Below are positions 8,991 to 17,678 of a stretch of DNA of 45,619 bases, in pieces. The position numbers were made by a program, and so were the translations under genes. Source of the stretch: Oscillospiraceae bacterium (GTDB lineage Bacteria > Bacillota > Clostridia > Oscillospirales > Oscillospiraceae). The notes under the pieces were generated by a model. That model had not been told where the DNA came from. It worked only from the letters and a program-made list of their open reading frames with translations, and ran no database searches. Position 1 is the first letter of the stretch. Every line of letters begins with the position of its first letter. The stretch spans positions 1 through 45,619 of the forward strand of contig JAETOQ010000014.1 of assembly GCA_021771635.1 (NCBI GenBank), written 5' to 3'.

Positions 8991-9596
8991 TCAATTTTCA
9001 GTAATTTGTTTACATAACATCTCTGCCGCCTGGGGCAGCAGGACCCATTCGGCCTGCTCCATCACCCGGCGCTGCAAGATCTCCGGCGTGTCACCGGGGA
9101 GAATGTCCACTGCCTTTTGTAAAAGGATTTTACCGCCGTCGGGGATCTCGTTGACCAGATGGACCGTGGCGCCGGTGACTTTCACGCCTTTCGCCAGGGC
9201 GGCCTCATGGACCTTCAGCCCGTACATCCCCTTGCCGCAGAAAGAGGGAATGAGGGAGGGATGGATGTTGAGGATGCGGTCCGGCCACTGTCTGACAAAG
9301 TTCTCGGACAGGATGGACAGGAACCCGGCCAGGACGATGATGTCCACCTTATATTCCGCCAGTTTTTCCGTGATGGCGGCCTCAAAGGCCTCCTGACTCA
9401 TCTGTTTTCTGGGGACGGCGGTGCCGGGCACGCCGTGGTTGGCGGCCCGGGTCAGGGCGTAGGCGGTCTCATTGCTGGCGATCACCAGCACGATCTCTCC
9501 GTGGGGGATGGCGCCGGACTCCTGGGCCTTCAGCAGTGCCTCCAGGTTGGTGCCGCCGCCGGAGACAAAGACGGCAATCCGGGCTTTTCTCAGCAT
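8991..9596 (-). CDS. purN: Phosphoribosylglycinamide formyltransferase
   Basis: Transfers formyl from 10-formyl-THF to GAR (step 3). The 201-residue protein has the PurN pattern: [13 protein letters not shown] near the N-terminus for phosphate binding, the catalytic Asn and His in [11 protein letters not shown], and the substrate-assisting Asp in [11 protein letters not shown] preceded by GATVHLVN. The ATG at 9596 overlaps the purM stop by 7 nt, a classic coupled arrangement. It is one of two folate-dependent steps in this operon, together with the downstream AICAR transformylase. Confidence 0.96.
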   Translation of the reverse strand: MLRKARIAVFVSGGGTNLEALLKAQESGAIPHGEIVLVIASNETAYALTRAANHGVPGTAVPRKQMSQEAFEAAITEKLAEYKVDIIVLAGFLSILSENFVRQWPDRILNIHPSLIPSFCGKGMYGLKVHEAALAKGVKVTGATVHLVNEIPDGGKILLQKAVDILPGDTPEILQRRVMEQAEWVLLPQAAEMLCKQITEN

Positions 9597-10624
9597 AGCG
9601 TCACCCGCTCGCCGCTCTCGACGATCTCGCCGATGACATAGGCGCCGCAGCCCTCGGCCTTCAGGGCGGCCATGGCCTTGTCCGCGTCTTCTTTGGCCAC
9701 GATCACGGTCATGCCCACACCCATGTTGTAGGTGTTGAACATGTCGTGCTCGGGGATGCGGCCCTGCCGCTGGAGCATGTGGAAAATGGGAGGCGTCTGG
9801 ATGGCGGCCTTTTCAATTTTAGCGGTGAGCCCCTCCGGCAGGCAGCGGGGAATGTTCTCAAAGAAGCCGCCGCCGGTGATGTGGCTGATACCCTTGACAT
9901 GGGCGGCCTTCATGCAGGCCAGCACGGGCTTCACATAGATGACGGTGGGTTCCAGCAGGGCCTCGCCCAGGGTGCGGCCCAGCTCGTCGCAGTAGAGGTT
10001 CAGGTTGGCCCGCTCCACGTTAAAGACCTTCCGCACCAGGGAGTAGCCATTGGAGTGGATGCCGGAGGAGGGCAGGGCCAGAATGACATCTCCGGCCCGC
10101 ATGGTGCTGTGGTCGATGACCTTGGGCCTGTCCACCAGTCCCACGGAGAAGCCCGCCAGATCGTAATCATCGGCGGCCATGACGCCGGGGTGTTCGGCGG
10201 TCTCGCCGCCGATGAGGGCGCAGCCCGCCTGGACGCAGCCCTCCGCCACGCCGGAGACCAGGGCGGCGACCTTTTCCGGCTCGTTTTTGCCGATGGCGAT
10301 GTAATCCAGGAAAAACAACGGCTGTGCGCCGCAGCAGATGATGTCGTTGACGCACATGGCCACGCAGTCGATGCCCACGGTGTCATGCTTGTCCAGCAGC
10401 TGTGCGATGCGCTGCTTGGTGCCCACGCCATCGGTGCCGGAGACCAGCACCGGCTCGGTCATGCCCTTCAGGTCCGGGGCGAACAGGCCGCCGAAGCCGC
10501 CGATGTCGGACACCACGCCGGCGATCTGTGTGCGGGCGACGTGATCCTTCATCAATCGCACGCCCTCATACCCGGCCTCGATATTGACGCCGGCCTCCCG
10601 GTAGCTGTCAGAAAAACTACGCAT
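9590..10624 (-). CDS. purM: Phosphoribosylformylglycinamidine cyclo-ligase (AIR synthetase)
   Basis: Closes the imidazole ring of FGAM to AIR with ATP (step 5). The 344-residue PurM-fold protein shows [10 protein letters not shown] and [13 protein letters not shown] near the N-terminus, [15 protein letters not shown] in the ATP site, [16 protein letters not shown] and [18 protein letters not shown] in the C-terminal domain. The start at 10624 ([21 protein letters not shown]) fits the family and has AGGAAGAG upstream; an upstream in-frame start would sit deep in purF. It overlaps the purF stop by 8 nt and the purN start by 7 nt. Confidence 0.96.
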   Translation of the reverse strand: MRSFSDSYREAGVNIEAGYEGVRLMKDHVARTQIAGVVSDIGGFGGLFAPDLKGMTEPVLVSGTDGVGTKQRIAQLLDKHDTVGIDCVAMCVNDIICCGAQPLFFLDYIAIGKNEPEKVAALVSGVAEGCVQAGCALIGGETAEHPGVMAADDYDLAGFSVGLVDRPKVIDHSTMRAGDVILALPSSGIHSNGYSLVRKVFNVERANLNLYCDELGRTLGEALLEPTVIYVKPVLACMKAAHVKGISHITGGGFFENIPRCLPEGLTAKIEKAAIQTPPIFHMLQRQGRIPEHDMFNTYNMGVGMTVIVAKEDADKAMAALKAEGCGAYVIGEIVESGERVTLC

Positions 10625-12131
10625 GTTGCTCTCTCTTCCTTTCGCTGATCTTGCACTCAAAGCGGTCCTTGCCGCCGTCCTTGGGGATGGGGGTGGGGTA
10701 GCCGCCGCCGAAGCAGGCGGTGCAGAAGCCGCACTCCGTGTTGTCCGCCAGCTTCACCACATCGTTCAGGCTCAGATAGCCCAGGGAGTCCACGCCGATG
10801 ATCCGGGCGATCTCCTCCACGGTGTGGTGGTTGGCGATAAGCTTGCTGGGGTCGTCGATGTCGGTGCCGTAGTAGCAGGCCGCCACAAAGGGCGGCGCGC
10901 TGACCCGCATGTGGATCTCCTTTGCTCCCGCCCTGCGCAGAAGTTCGATGGTGCGGCGGCAGGTGGTGCCCCGGACGATGGAGTCATCGATGAGGACCAC
11001 CCGCTTGCCCTCCACCACGGAGCGGATGGGGTTCAGCTTGATGCTGACCTCGTTCTCCCGCATGGTCTGGGTGGGGGCGATGAAGGTCCGGCCGATGTAC
11101 TTGTTTTTGATAAAGCCCATGCCATAGGGAATGCCGGACTGTCTGGCATAGCCCAGGGCGGCGTCCAAACCGGAGTCCGGCACACCCACCACAATGTCCG
11201 CCTGCACGGGATGCTCCAGCGCCAGGAAAGCGCCGGCCCGCTGGCGGGCGGTGTGGACACTGCTGCCGTCGATGACGGAGTCGGGACGGGCAAAGTAGAT
11301 AAATTCAAACACACACAGCTTCTTGGGGGCTTTGCCGCAGTGGCTGGTGTCGGATTTGACGCCGTTTTTGTCCACCACCACGATCTCGCCGGGCAGGATG
11401 TCCCGCTCAAATCTCGCGCCGACGGCGTCCAGGGCGCAGGATTCGGAGGCAAACACCACCGAGCCGTCCCGCAGCCGTCCCATACACAGGGGACGGAAGC
11501 CATTGGGGTCCCGGGCGGCGATGAGTTTGCTGGGGGAGGAGATGACCAGGGAATAGGCCCCCACGATGCGGTCCATGGCGGCGGAGACGGCGGCCTCAAT
11601 GGAGGGGGCCTTCAGCCGCTCCTGGACGATGATGTAGGCGATGACCTCGGAATCCGTGGTGGTGTGGAAAATGGAGCCCCTGCTCTCCAGCTGGGAGCGC
11701 AGGTCCAGGGAGTTGGTCAGGTTGCCGTTGTGGGCCAGGGCCATCCGGCCCTTGTAGTGGTTCACCACGATGGGCTGGACGTTCCGCTTGTTGTCGGAGC
11801 CGGTGGTGCCGTAGCGCACATGGCCCACGGCGATGCTGCCGGTGCCGAGCGCCGCCAGCCGCTCCGGGGGAAATACCTCGCTGACCAGGCCCACGTCCCG
11901 GTAGGAGGTGAACACGCCGTCATCGTTCACCACGATGCCCGCGCTCTCCTGTCCCCGGTGCTGCAAGGCGTAGAGGGCGTAATAGGCCAGAGAGGCCACA
12001 TCGGCGGTGGAGACTGAATAAACGCCGAACACGCCGCATTCCTCATGAATGTGGCGCTCCGGAAGGGAAATACCGGCCGGGACCGCCTCTCCGTTGAGAC
12101 GGCCCGCCGGAGTTGTTTTGTTAGTCAGCAT
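10617..12131 (-). CDS. purF: Amidophosphoribosyltransferase (catalytically complete copy)
   Basis: Makes phosphoribosylamine from PRPP and glutamine, the first and regulated step of the pathway. The 504-residue protein has a 31-residue propeptide followed by CGVFG, so Cys32 is the Ntn glutaminase nucleophile after processing. [11 protein letters not shown] and LAHNGNLTN complete the glutaminase site. The PRPP loop is [14 protein letters not shown]. Cysteines near LCVFEF and in the C-terminal [13 protein letters not shown] fit the 4Fe-4S cluster of Bacillus-type PurF. The start overlaps the purC stop by 11 nt. A second, divergent purF lies two genes upstream (13079-14500). Confidence 0.97.
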   Translation of the reverse strand: MLTNKTTPAGRLNGEAVPAGISLPERHIHEECGVFGVYSVSTADVASLAYYALYALQHRGQESAGIVVNDDGVFTSYRDVGLVSEVFPPERLAALGTGSIAVGHVRYGTTGSDNKRNVQPIVVNHYKGRMALAHNGNLTNSLDLRSQLESRGSIFHTTTDSEVIAYIIVQERLKAPSIEAAVSAAMDRIVGAYSLVISSPSKLIAARDPNGFRPLCMGRLRDGSVVFASESCALDAVGARFERDILPGEIVVVDKNGVKSDTSHCGKAPKKLCVFEFIYFARPDSVIDGSSVHTARQRAGAFLALEHPVQADIVVGVPDSGLDAALGYARQSGIPYGMGFIKNKYIGRTFIAPTQTMRENEVSIKLNPIRSVVEGKRVVLIDDSIVRGTTCRRTIELLRRAGAKEIHMRVSAPPFVAACYYGTDIDDPSKLIANHHTVEEIARIIGVDSLGYLSLNDVVKLADNTECGFCTACFGGGYPTPIPKDGGKDRFECKISERKREQHA

Positions 12132-12840
12132 CGTGGTCCAGGAGGCGCTTCATGATCTCGGCATAGGCGTCCTCCACGCCGCCCATGTCCCGGCGGAAGC
12201 GGTCCTTGTCCAGCTTCTCGTGGGTCTTGGCGTCCCACAGGCGGCAGGTGTCGGGGCTGATCTCGTCGGCCAGGACGATGGTGCCGTCAGACAGCTTGCC
12301 GAATTCCAGCTTGAAGTCCACCAGAGTCACGCCGCACTCGGCCCAGAAGGCCTTCAGAACATCGTTGACAGCGAAGGCGTACTTCTTGATCAGCTCGATC
12401 TCCTCGGGAGTGGCCAGCTTCAGGGCCAGGGCATGGTAGGCGTTCAGCAGAGGGTCGCCCAGATCGTCGTTTTTATAGGAGAACTCGATGGTGGGCGCGT
12501 CGAACACGATGCCCTCCTCCACGCCGTAGCGCTTGGCGAAGGAACCGGCGGAGATGTTGCGGATGATGACCTCCAGAGGCACGATGGAGACCTTCTTCAC
12601 CAGAGTCTCCCGCTCGCTCAGCTCCTTGACATAGTGGGTGGGGATGCCGGCTTTCTCCATCTTGACCATCAGGCGGTTGGTCATCTGGTTGTTGATGACA
12701 CCCTTGCCCACGATGGTGCCCTTTTTCAGGCCGTTGAACGCGGTGGCATCGTCCTTGTAATCCACGATGAACAGCTCGGGATCGTCGGTCTTAAAGACCT
12801 TCTTGGCTTTGCCCTCATAGATCTGCTCTAACTTCTGCAT
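12121..12840 (-). CDS. purC: SAICAR synthase
   Basis: Condenses CAIR with aspartate using ATP to give SAICAR (step 7 in the bacterial order). The 239-residue PurC opens with [19 protein letters not shown], the usual ATP-binding beta-hairpin, and carries [21 protein letters not shown] and the family's [12 protein letters not shown] segment. The ATG at 12840 has AGGAGG 9 nt upstream; a longer reading from 12897 adds 19 low-complexity residues with no ribosome site and is not favoured. A truncated repeat element and an AT-rich hairpin separate it from the purF paralogue. Confidence 0.96.
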   Translation of the reverse strand: MQKLEQIYEGKAKKVFKTDDPELFIVDYKDDATAFNGLKKGTIVGKGVINNQMTNRLMVKMEKAGIPTHYVKELSERETLVKKVSIVPLEVIIRNISAGSFAKRYGVEEGIVFDAPTIEFSYKNDDLGDPLLNAYHALALKLATPEEIELIKKYAFAVNDVLKAFWAECGVTLVDFKLEFGKLSDGTIVLADEISPDTCRLWDAKTHEKLDKDRFRRDMGGVEDAYAEIMKRLLDHDAD

Positions 12841-12942
12841 GATGTTCGTCCTCCTATATTGAAATATTGAAAATATAAGATTGAGTTTTTTATTCAAATT
12901 ATTTTCGCCGCGGCATGTACGTGGCGAAAATACATTGACTCA

Positions 12943-13080
12943 GCCGCCTGAGGGGCCTTTTTCCCGCCATACGGCGTCGCTTTCCCTTGCCATACGACAG
13001 TATGGCTGCGGAAAATCTCCTTGTCTGACGAGAAAAATCCTCGTCCATCCGGCATTCCCCGGTTATGAATACAGGTTCTT
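12943..13080 (-). mobile_element. MITE-like repeat, family A, truncated copy 1
   Basis: Read on the minus strand this starts AAGAACCTGTATTCA and follows the two full copies at 33595-33760 and 36099-36264 closely through the inner hairpin GCCATAC/GTATGGC and the AAGCGACG block. It ends near AGGCGGC, so the other terminal repeat is missing. Its first base pair lies within the stop codon of the upstream purF paralogue, so the gene ends TAA AGAACC-style at the element border. Beyond the break, 12901-12930 forms a separate 9-bp stem (ATTTTCGCC/GGCGAAAAT). Confidence 0.85.
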
Positions 13081-14500
13081 ATTCTCTGCCTGTCCAGCAA
13101 TAGGTGCAGATCTTATCCCTGTCGATGCCGATGGCCTCCAGCAGTCCGTCCAGAGACTGGTAGCCCAGGGAGTCGAAACCCAGCTGCTGGCAGATGGTTT
13201 TCAGCAGGCACTGGCCTCGCTCCGTGGAGGCATCGGCGTATTCCTCCAGGTGCTGCTGCCCCTCGTCGCCCTCCAGTTCCTGGACGGTGCGGCGGGCCAG
13301 CAATTCCATGTCGGAGTTGCTGCGGGAGAAGTTCAGGTACTTGCAGCCGTACATGATGGGCGGGCAGGCGGAGCGCATGTGGACTTCCTCCGCGCCGCTG
13401 TGATAGAGAAATTCCACCGTTTCCCGCAGCTGGGTGCCCCGGACGATGGAGTCATCCACGAACAGCAGCTTCTTGCCCTCAATCAGTTCGGGCACGGGGA
13501 TCTGCTTCATCTTGGCCACCTGGTTCCGCACGTTTTGGTTCTCGGGCATGAAGGACCGGGGCCAGGTGGGGGTGTATTTCACGAAGGGACGGGCAAAGGG
13601 CTTGCCGCTGCGGTTGGCGAAGCCAATGGCGTGGGGCAGGCCGGAGTCCGGCACGCCCGCCACATAGTCCACCTTGGGAAGTCTCCCCTGGGCCACCTCA
13701 TCCCGTGCCATGATCTCACCGTTGCGGTAGCGCATGACCTCCACATTGACGCCCTCATAGTTGGAGTTGGGGTAGCCGTAGTAGGTCCAGAGGAAGGCAC
13801 AGATGCGCATCTTGTCCCCCGGGGGAGAGAGGGATTCCACACCCTCCGCCGTGACCTTGACGATCTCCTGCGGGCCAAGCTCATAGGCGCTCTGATAGCC
13901 CAGCTTTTGATAGGCAAAGGACTCAAAGGAGACGCAGCAGCCGTCCTCATTCCGGCCCACCAGTACCGGCAGCCGCCCCAGCTTGTCCCGGGCGGCGATG
14001 ATGCCCTCCGGCGTCAAAAGCAGAATGGTGGCGGAGCCGTCGATGACCTCCTGAGCGTGGCGGATGCCCTCCAGCAGAGAGTCCTTCTGGTTGATGAGGG
14101 CGGCGGTCAGCTCCGAGGAGTTGACCTTGCCGTTGCTCTGGGCCATGAACTGGTGGCCGTGGTCGGAAAAATAAGTCTCCACCAAATTCTCGGCATTGTT
14201 GATGATGCCGACAGTGGTGATGGCATACAGCCCCAGGTGGGACCGGACCAGCAGGGGCTGGGGGTCCGTGTCGCTGATGCAGCCAATGCCGCTGCACCCA
14301 TGGAAGTCCGCCAGATCCCCCTCAAATTTGGTGCGGAACGGTGTGTTTTCAATGTTGTGGATCTGCCGCTGGAAGCCGGCGGCGGGATCATAGACCGCCA
14401 TGCCGCCCCGGCGGGTGCCCAGGTGGGAGTGGTAGTCCACTCCGAAAAAGATGTCCAGTACGCAATCCCGCTTGGAGATCGCTCCAAAAAAACCACCCAT
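13079..14500 (-). CDS. PurF paralogue lacking the glutaminase nucleophile
   Basis: A 473-residue amidophosphoribosyltransferase homologue. The phosphoribosyltransferase half is intact, with AGVPDSGLPHAIGFANRSG and the PRPP loop [14 protein letters not shown], and cysteines placed like the iron-sulfur ligands (ICAF, CTYC at the C-terminus). The N-terminal half is degenerate: it begins MGGFFGAIS, so glycine stands where CGVFG has its catalytic cysteine, and the QHRGQESAG and HNGNLTN motifs are replaced by HLGTRRGGMAV and GIINNAENL. It cannot use glutamine in the normal way. It may use ammonia, pair with the complete PurF, or act as a nucleotide sensor. CAGGAG precedes the ATG; the stop codon is supplied at the border of a repeat element. 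Confidence 0.9.
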   Translation of the reverse strand: MGGFFGAISKRDCVLDIFFGVDYHSHLGTRRGGMAVYDPAAGFQRQIHNIENTPFRTKFEGDLADFHGCSGIGCISDTDPQPLLVRSHLGLYAITTVGIINNAENLVETYFSDHGHQFMAQSNGKVNSSELTAALINQKDSLLEGIRHAQEVIDGSATILLLTPEGIIAARDKLGRLPVLVGRNEDGCCVSFESFAYQKLGYQSAYELGPQEIVKVTAEGVESLSPPGDKMRICAFLWTYYGYPNSNYEGVNVEVMRYRNGEIMARDEVAQGRLPKVDYVAGVPDSGLPHAIGFANRSGKPFARPFVKYTPTWPRSFMPENQNVRNQVAKMKQIPVPELIEGKKLLFVDDSIVRGTQLRETVEFLYHSGAEEVHMRSACPPIMYGCKYLNFSRSNSDMELLARRTVQELEGDEGQQHLEEYADASTERGQCLLKTICQQLGFDSLGYQSLDGLLEAIGIDRDKICTYCWTGRE

Positions 14501-14540
14501 GTATAGAAACTCCTGACGATTAGTTTAGGGAAAAGCGCGT

Positions 14541-15035
14541 TTATTCCGCCAGCTCCGACTGGAGCCTGGCCTCTTTTTCGGCGATCTGCCTGGCCATATC
14601 CGCCCGCTGGGCGTCCAGCTTTGCGGCCAGAGCGTCGTCGGAGACGGCCAGGATCTGGGCCGCCAGCACGGCGGCGTTTTTGGCGCCGTTGATGGCCACG
14701 GTGGCCACGGGGATGCCGCTGGGCATCTGGACAGTTGCCAGCAAGGCGTCCAGCCCGTCCATGGCGCCGCCCTTCATGGGGATGCCGATGACGGGGAGGG
14801 TGGAGTTGCCGGCGAAAGCGCCCGCCAGATGGGCCGCCATGCCGGCGGCGCAGATCAGCACGCCGAAGCCGTTGGCCCGGGCGCTCCGGGCAAACTCCGC
14901 CGCCTGGGCGGGGGTGCGGTGGGCACTGAGAATGTGGGCCTCATAGGGGATGCCGAAGGCGTCCAGCTGGGCGCAGGCGCCCTTGACGACGGGCCAGTCA
15001 CTGTCGCTGCCCATGATGATGGCTACTTTTTTCAT
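14541..15035 (-). CDS. purE: N5-carboxyaminoimidazole ribonucleotide mutase
   Basis: Isomerises N5-CAIR to CAIR (or carboxylates AIR if a class II enzyme). The 164 residues show IIMGSDSDWPVVKGA at the phosphate site, ILSAHRTP with the catalytic histidine, and CAAGMAAHLAGAFAGNSTLPVIGIPM, the class I signature. Class I enzymes normally need PurK to make N5-CAIR; no purK is found in this window. It follows the GntR gene by 21 nt and precedes the purF paralogue by 40 nt on the same strand. Confidence 0.96.
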   Translation of the reverse strand: MKKVAIIMGSDSDWPVVKGACAQLDAFGIPYEAHILSAHRTPAQAAEFARSARANGFGVLICAAGMAAHLAGAFAGNSTLPVIGIPMKGGAMDGLDALLATVQMPSGIPVATVAINGAKNAAVLAAQILAVSDDALAAKLDAQRADMARQIAEKEARLQSELAE

Positions 15036-15056
15036 AGTGCGGTCTCCTTTTCCTTC

Positions 15057-15782
15057 TTACAGCTTTTTACGCATGACCGTATGGCGGAAGATGCCGTCCG
15101 CAAAATATTCCGTGGAGCAGAACACCGGCCTGCCGTCGATGTCGAAGTCCACCTCTTCCATGTTCAGCAGGGGGGAGCCGATGGGGATCTGGAAGATCTC
15201 CGCCAGCGCGGCGTCCGCCGTCACGGGCCGCAGGTCCGTCAGGTCCAGATAGGGATACACGCCGCAGAACTGCTGGAGGAAGTAGAAGACGGGGAGCTTC
15301 AAGTCCTTGATGGTATAGCTGCCCTTTGCCAGGGCTTTTTCCACCACATCCTCGCAGTAGATGGCGGGCTTGCCGTCGGCGGTGCAGAGGCGGGCGATGC
15401 GGATGATGGGCGTGTCCACCGGGATATGGAGCTGTCTGGAGATCTTTTCATCGGCAACGCCCTCGGACACCCGGACGGAGGCCACGGCCGCCTCGTGCCC
15501 GCTCTGGCGGATCATGTCCAGGAACTCCACTTCGATGTCCATGCGGGTCTGGACATTCAGCACATGCCGGTTGATGATCGTACCCACGCCGTGGCGGCGG
15601 GTGATAAAGCCCTCCCGCTCCAGAGAGGCCAGGATATCCCGCAGCTGCGTGCGGCTGATCCCCAGCTTTTCCGCCAGAACGCTCTCGCGGGGGAGCCGCT
15701 CGCAGGCGGCGTATTCTCCGTCCTTCATGGCGGACAGCAGTTGGGCACGGATCGTTTTGGCCTGGGTAGGCTGACTGCTCAT
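15057..15782 (-). CDS. GntR-family regulator with UTRA effector domain; candidate regulator of the purine operon
   Basis: A 241-residue HutC/FarR-type GntR protein. The winged helix is in residues ~8-75 (LPRESVLAEKLGISRTQLRDILASLEREGFITRRHGVGTI) and the UTRA ligand domain in ~90-240 (includes DTPIIRIARLCTADGKPAIYCEDVV and SPLLNMEEVDFDIDGRPVFCSTEYF). UTRA domains bind small phosphorylated or sugar-like ligands; a purine intermediate or PRPP-related ligand is a reasonable inference from position only. It is the first gene of the operon. AGGTG is ~8 nt before the ATG at 15782; an upstream start at 15824 would put the operator repeat inside the gene and is rejected. It probably represses its own operon through the repeat at 15808-15844. 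Confidence 0.9.
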   Translation of the reverse strand: MSSQPTQAKTIRAQLLSAMKDGEYAACERLPRESVLAEKLGISRTQLRDILASLEREGFITRRHGVGTIINRHVLNVQTRMDIEVEFLDMIRQSGHEAAVASVRVSEGVADEKISRQLHIPVDTPIIRIARLCTADGKPAIYCEDVVEKALAKGSYTIKDLKLPVFYFLQQFCGVYPYLDLTDLRPVTADAALAEIFQIPIGSPLLNMEEVDFDIDGRPVFCSTEYFADGIFRHTVMRKKL

Positions 15783-15807
15783 TCCATTCACCTCATCAAA
15801 CACTTGC

Positions 15808-15868
15808 ACAATAGGTAGTACCACTTAAAGGTCGTACCTATTGTATCGAATTTGCCGCCGCCCCGCAA
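15808..15868 (-). promoter_or_regulatory. Purine-operon promoter overlapped by an inverted-repeat operator
   Basis: On the minus strand, TTGCGG (15863-15868), a 17-nt spacer and TACAAT (15840-15845) form a sigma-A type promoter. A 10-bp perfect inverted repeat, ACAATAGGTA (15808-15817) and TACCTATTGT (15835-15844), straddles the -10 and start region. Within it are two near-palindromes, GGTAGTACC and GGTCGTACC, spaced 16 bp apart, the size expected for two GntR dimer sites. The position next to gntR suggests autoregulation and control of the whole operon. Confidence 0.7.
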
Positions 15869-15974
15869 TTGGCAGATTTGACAGTTTGCGACAGCCTTTT
15901 TGGGCGAGCCTTGTCTAGCCTTGCCGACTGGGGCGCGGCGGCCGATCCCGGAGGATTTTCGTGTAATTTAACAG

Positions 15975-16002
15975 TGGACACTTGTCCACGGCATGTTATA
16001 AT
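15975..16002 (+). promoter_or_regulatory. Candidate aroK promoter
   Basis: TGGACA (15975-15980), a 16-nt spacer and TATAAT (15997-16002) read toward aroK. The -35 lies in a 7-bp dyad, GTGGACA/TGTCCAC (15974-15989), which could be a protein-binding site. The start codon is about 125 nt downstream, leaving a structured leader. Confidence 0.5.
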
Positions 16003-16096
16003 AATGTCTGCTGAATAAACCGCGAAGCGGTTTATTCACGCGGCATATGCCGTGTAATTCCATAAAAACGGCTTTGTTCAGTACACATTATAATAC
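15996..16096. repeat. ~100-bp palindromic unit upstream of aroK
   Basis: The ends are imperfect inverted repeats (TTATAATAATGT...CTGAA at the left, TTCAG...ACATTATAATA at the right). Inside is a 12-bp perfect stem, TGAATAAACCGC/GCGGTTTATTCA with a 3-nt loop, followed by a GCGGCATATGCCG palindrome. It has the look of a small non-autonomous repeat carrying a -10-like box at its left end. Only this copy was seen in the window. Confidence 0.6.
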
Positions 16097-16128
16097 CGGA
16101 AAGACCGTCAACAGATTGGAAGAAACTT

Positions 16129-16641
16129 ATGAAGAATATTATCCTGATCGGAATGCCCGGCACAGGCAAAAGCGTGGTGGGCAAGGCTCTGGCAAAGCGC
16201 CTGGGCTATACGTTTGTGGACGCGGACGACGTGATCGTGGAGACCGCCGGCAAGACACTGCCGGAGATCCTGCGGACCGATGGGCTGGATGCCTTTCTGG
16301 AGATCGAGGCCCGGGTGGGGGAGACCATGGACTATGAAAACACCGTCATCGCCACCGGCGGCAGCATGGTCCTGTCCGACTCGGCCATGACGCATCTGAA
16401 GGAAAACGGCATCGCCGTCTGGCTGGAGACGCCGCTCTCCCAGATCACGGAGCGAATGCCGGAGGATCTGACGGACCGGGGCATCGCCGCTCCCCAGGGC
16501 ATGACCATCCGGGAGATCTACAAGCACCGGGAGCCGCTGTACGCCAAATACGCGGACCTGATCGTGGTGAGCCGGGAGGGCGAGCACGACACCGCGCGGC
16601 AGGTGGAGCAGATGATGCGGACCGTGGGGATGCGGCTGTGA
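16129..16641 (+). CDS. aroK: Shikimate kinase
   Basis: Phosphorylates shikimate at the 3-hydroxyl with ATP in the aromatic amino-acid pathway. The 170-residue protein has Walker A GMPGTGKS (8-15), the DADD shikimate/Mg site at about 32-35, IATGGSMVL with the GG motif near 79-84, a lid region around ITERMPEDLTDRG, and REPLYAKYADL with the late arginine. GGAAGAAAC precedes the ATG. It stands alone; no other aro gene adjoins it. The DRGI and lid sequence are slightly divergent from AroK of enteric bacteria but the active-site residues are present. Confidence 0.93.
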   Translation: MKNIILIGMPGTGKSVVGKALAKRLGYTFVDADDVIVETAGKTLPEILRTDGLDAFLEIEARVGETMDYENTVIATGGSMVLSDSAMTHLKENGIAVWLETPLSQITERMPEDLTDRGIAAPQGMTIREIYKHREPLYAKYADLIVVSREGEHDTARQVEQMMRTVGMRL

Positions 16642-16663
16642 CAGGAAAATCCGCCGCTTTTCG

Positions 16664-16692
16664 TTGCAATCCTCCACAGAAGGACGTATAAT
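16664..16692 (+). promoter_or_regulatory. Promoter of the SLH-protein gene
   Basis: TTGCAA (16664-16669), a 17-nt spacer and a consensus TATAAT (16687-16692), 45 nt before the start codon at 16738. Confidence 0.75.
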
Positions 16693-16737
16693 CATCCTAT
16701 GGAACCAGAGGACCAAGGAAAGAGAGGATCGGTGCCT

Positions 16738-17631
16738 ATGAGAAAACGACTTACCCGCCTGCTGGCGCTGGCGCTGTGCGCCTGCCTTTTGTCAGGAGCG
16801 GCGGCATATGCCGCTGACACGGGACCCGCGGTCACACGGGGGCAGTTCATTCAGGAGCTGTACGACGCCCATCAGGCGCGGAATGGATACCGGTCCACCA
16901 CGGACCCGATGGTATGGGCGGCCTCCCTGGGCGTGGTCCAGGGCTATGCCGACGGCAGCTTCCAGCCGGACGGCGCCATCACTCGCACCCAGATGGCGGT
17001 GATGCTGTACCGCTATGCCAGCAGGACCAGCCTGCGGACACTGATCCCCCGGGTCCTGCCCGCGGATGTCCTGGAGGGCTATACGGACGCGGCCTCCGTG
17101 CCCGCCTGGGCGGAGACAGAGGTGAAGTGGGCGGTGCACACCGGACTGTGGTTCTCCGGCAGCGCCGCGCGGCTGGGCCCTTCGGACAAGGTGTCCGGAG
17201 CGGAGTGTGAGACCGCCGTCATGGCGATCTACTTCGGCGGCTCCGAGCTGGAGACGGATTGGAATCACTACAATACGGTATCTGACGCCGTGCTGACCGT
17301 GGATGCCTGTTCCGCCGACAAGGTGACATTCACCATCCGGAACAGCGGGAGCGACTGGCTGAACTGCGAGGAGGACGCTCATCTGTACAGAGAGGTCAAC
17401 GGCGGCTGGTACGATCTCAACTTCCACGAGATCGCCCAGACCACGGGCTATACCGCCAGGCCGGGCACAAGCAAGACCTGGGAGCGGACGTTTTGGAGCG
17501 GGATACAGGTGTATCTGCCCGCCGGATCGTACCGGGTGGCGCAAAAGACACAGCGGGGCCTCACGCCGTACAGCAATAAGCTGTACCGCACGGAGTGCCG
17601 TCTGTCGGCGGACTTCACCATTTCGGAATAA
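16738..17631 (+). CDS. Exported SLH-domain protein
   Basis: A 297-residue secreted protein with a signal peptide (positive MRKRLTR, hydrophobic core, likely cut after AYA at residue 25). Residues ~30-160 resemble S-layer homology repeats: WAASLGVVQGYADGSFQPDGAITRTQMAVML is a clear SLH module, and VPAWAETEVKWAVHTGLW is the start of another. SLH modules bind pyruvylated cell-wall polymer, so the protein is probably wall-attached. The rest (~170-297) looks like a beta-rich, Ig-like domain (VTFTIRNSGSDWLNCEEDAHLYREVNGGWYDL) of unknown role. GAGAGGATC precedes the chosen ATG; a start at 16699 would add residues before the signal peptide. Confidence 0.85.
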   Translation: MRKRLTRLLALALCACLLSGAAAYAADTGPAVTRGQFIQELYDAHQARNGYRSTTDPMVWAASLGVVQGYADGSFQPDGAITRTQMAVMLYRYASRTSLRTLIPRVLPADVLEGYTDAASVPAWAETEVKWAVHTGLWFSGSAARLGPSDKVSGAECETAVMAIYFGGSELETDWNHYNTVSDAVLTVDACSADKVTFTIRNSGSDWLNCEEDAHLYREVNGGWYDLNFHEIAQTTGYTARPGTSKTWERTFWSGIQVYLPAGSYRVAQKTQRGLTPYSNKLYRTECRLSADFTISE

Positions 17632-17639
17632 CGCTTGAG

Positions 17640-17668
17640 ATCGTCCGGCACAGCCGGACGATTTTTTT
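17640..17668 (+). terminator. Intrinsic terminator after the SLH gene
   Basis: ATCGTCCGGC/GCCGGACGAT stem of 10 bp with a 3-nt loop followed by seven T. Confidence 0.93.
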
Positions 17669-17678
17669 GAAAAACCCC

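Noticed and set aside
12894..13100. Separate small gene between purC and the purF paralogue
   Set aside because: The open frame is the truncated repeat plus an AT-rich hairpin, with no ribosome site.
15785..15870. Purine riboswitch or PurR box at the purine operon
   Set aside because: No purine-aptamer core and no PurR-box sequence was seen; the inverted repeat fits a GntR operator better.
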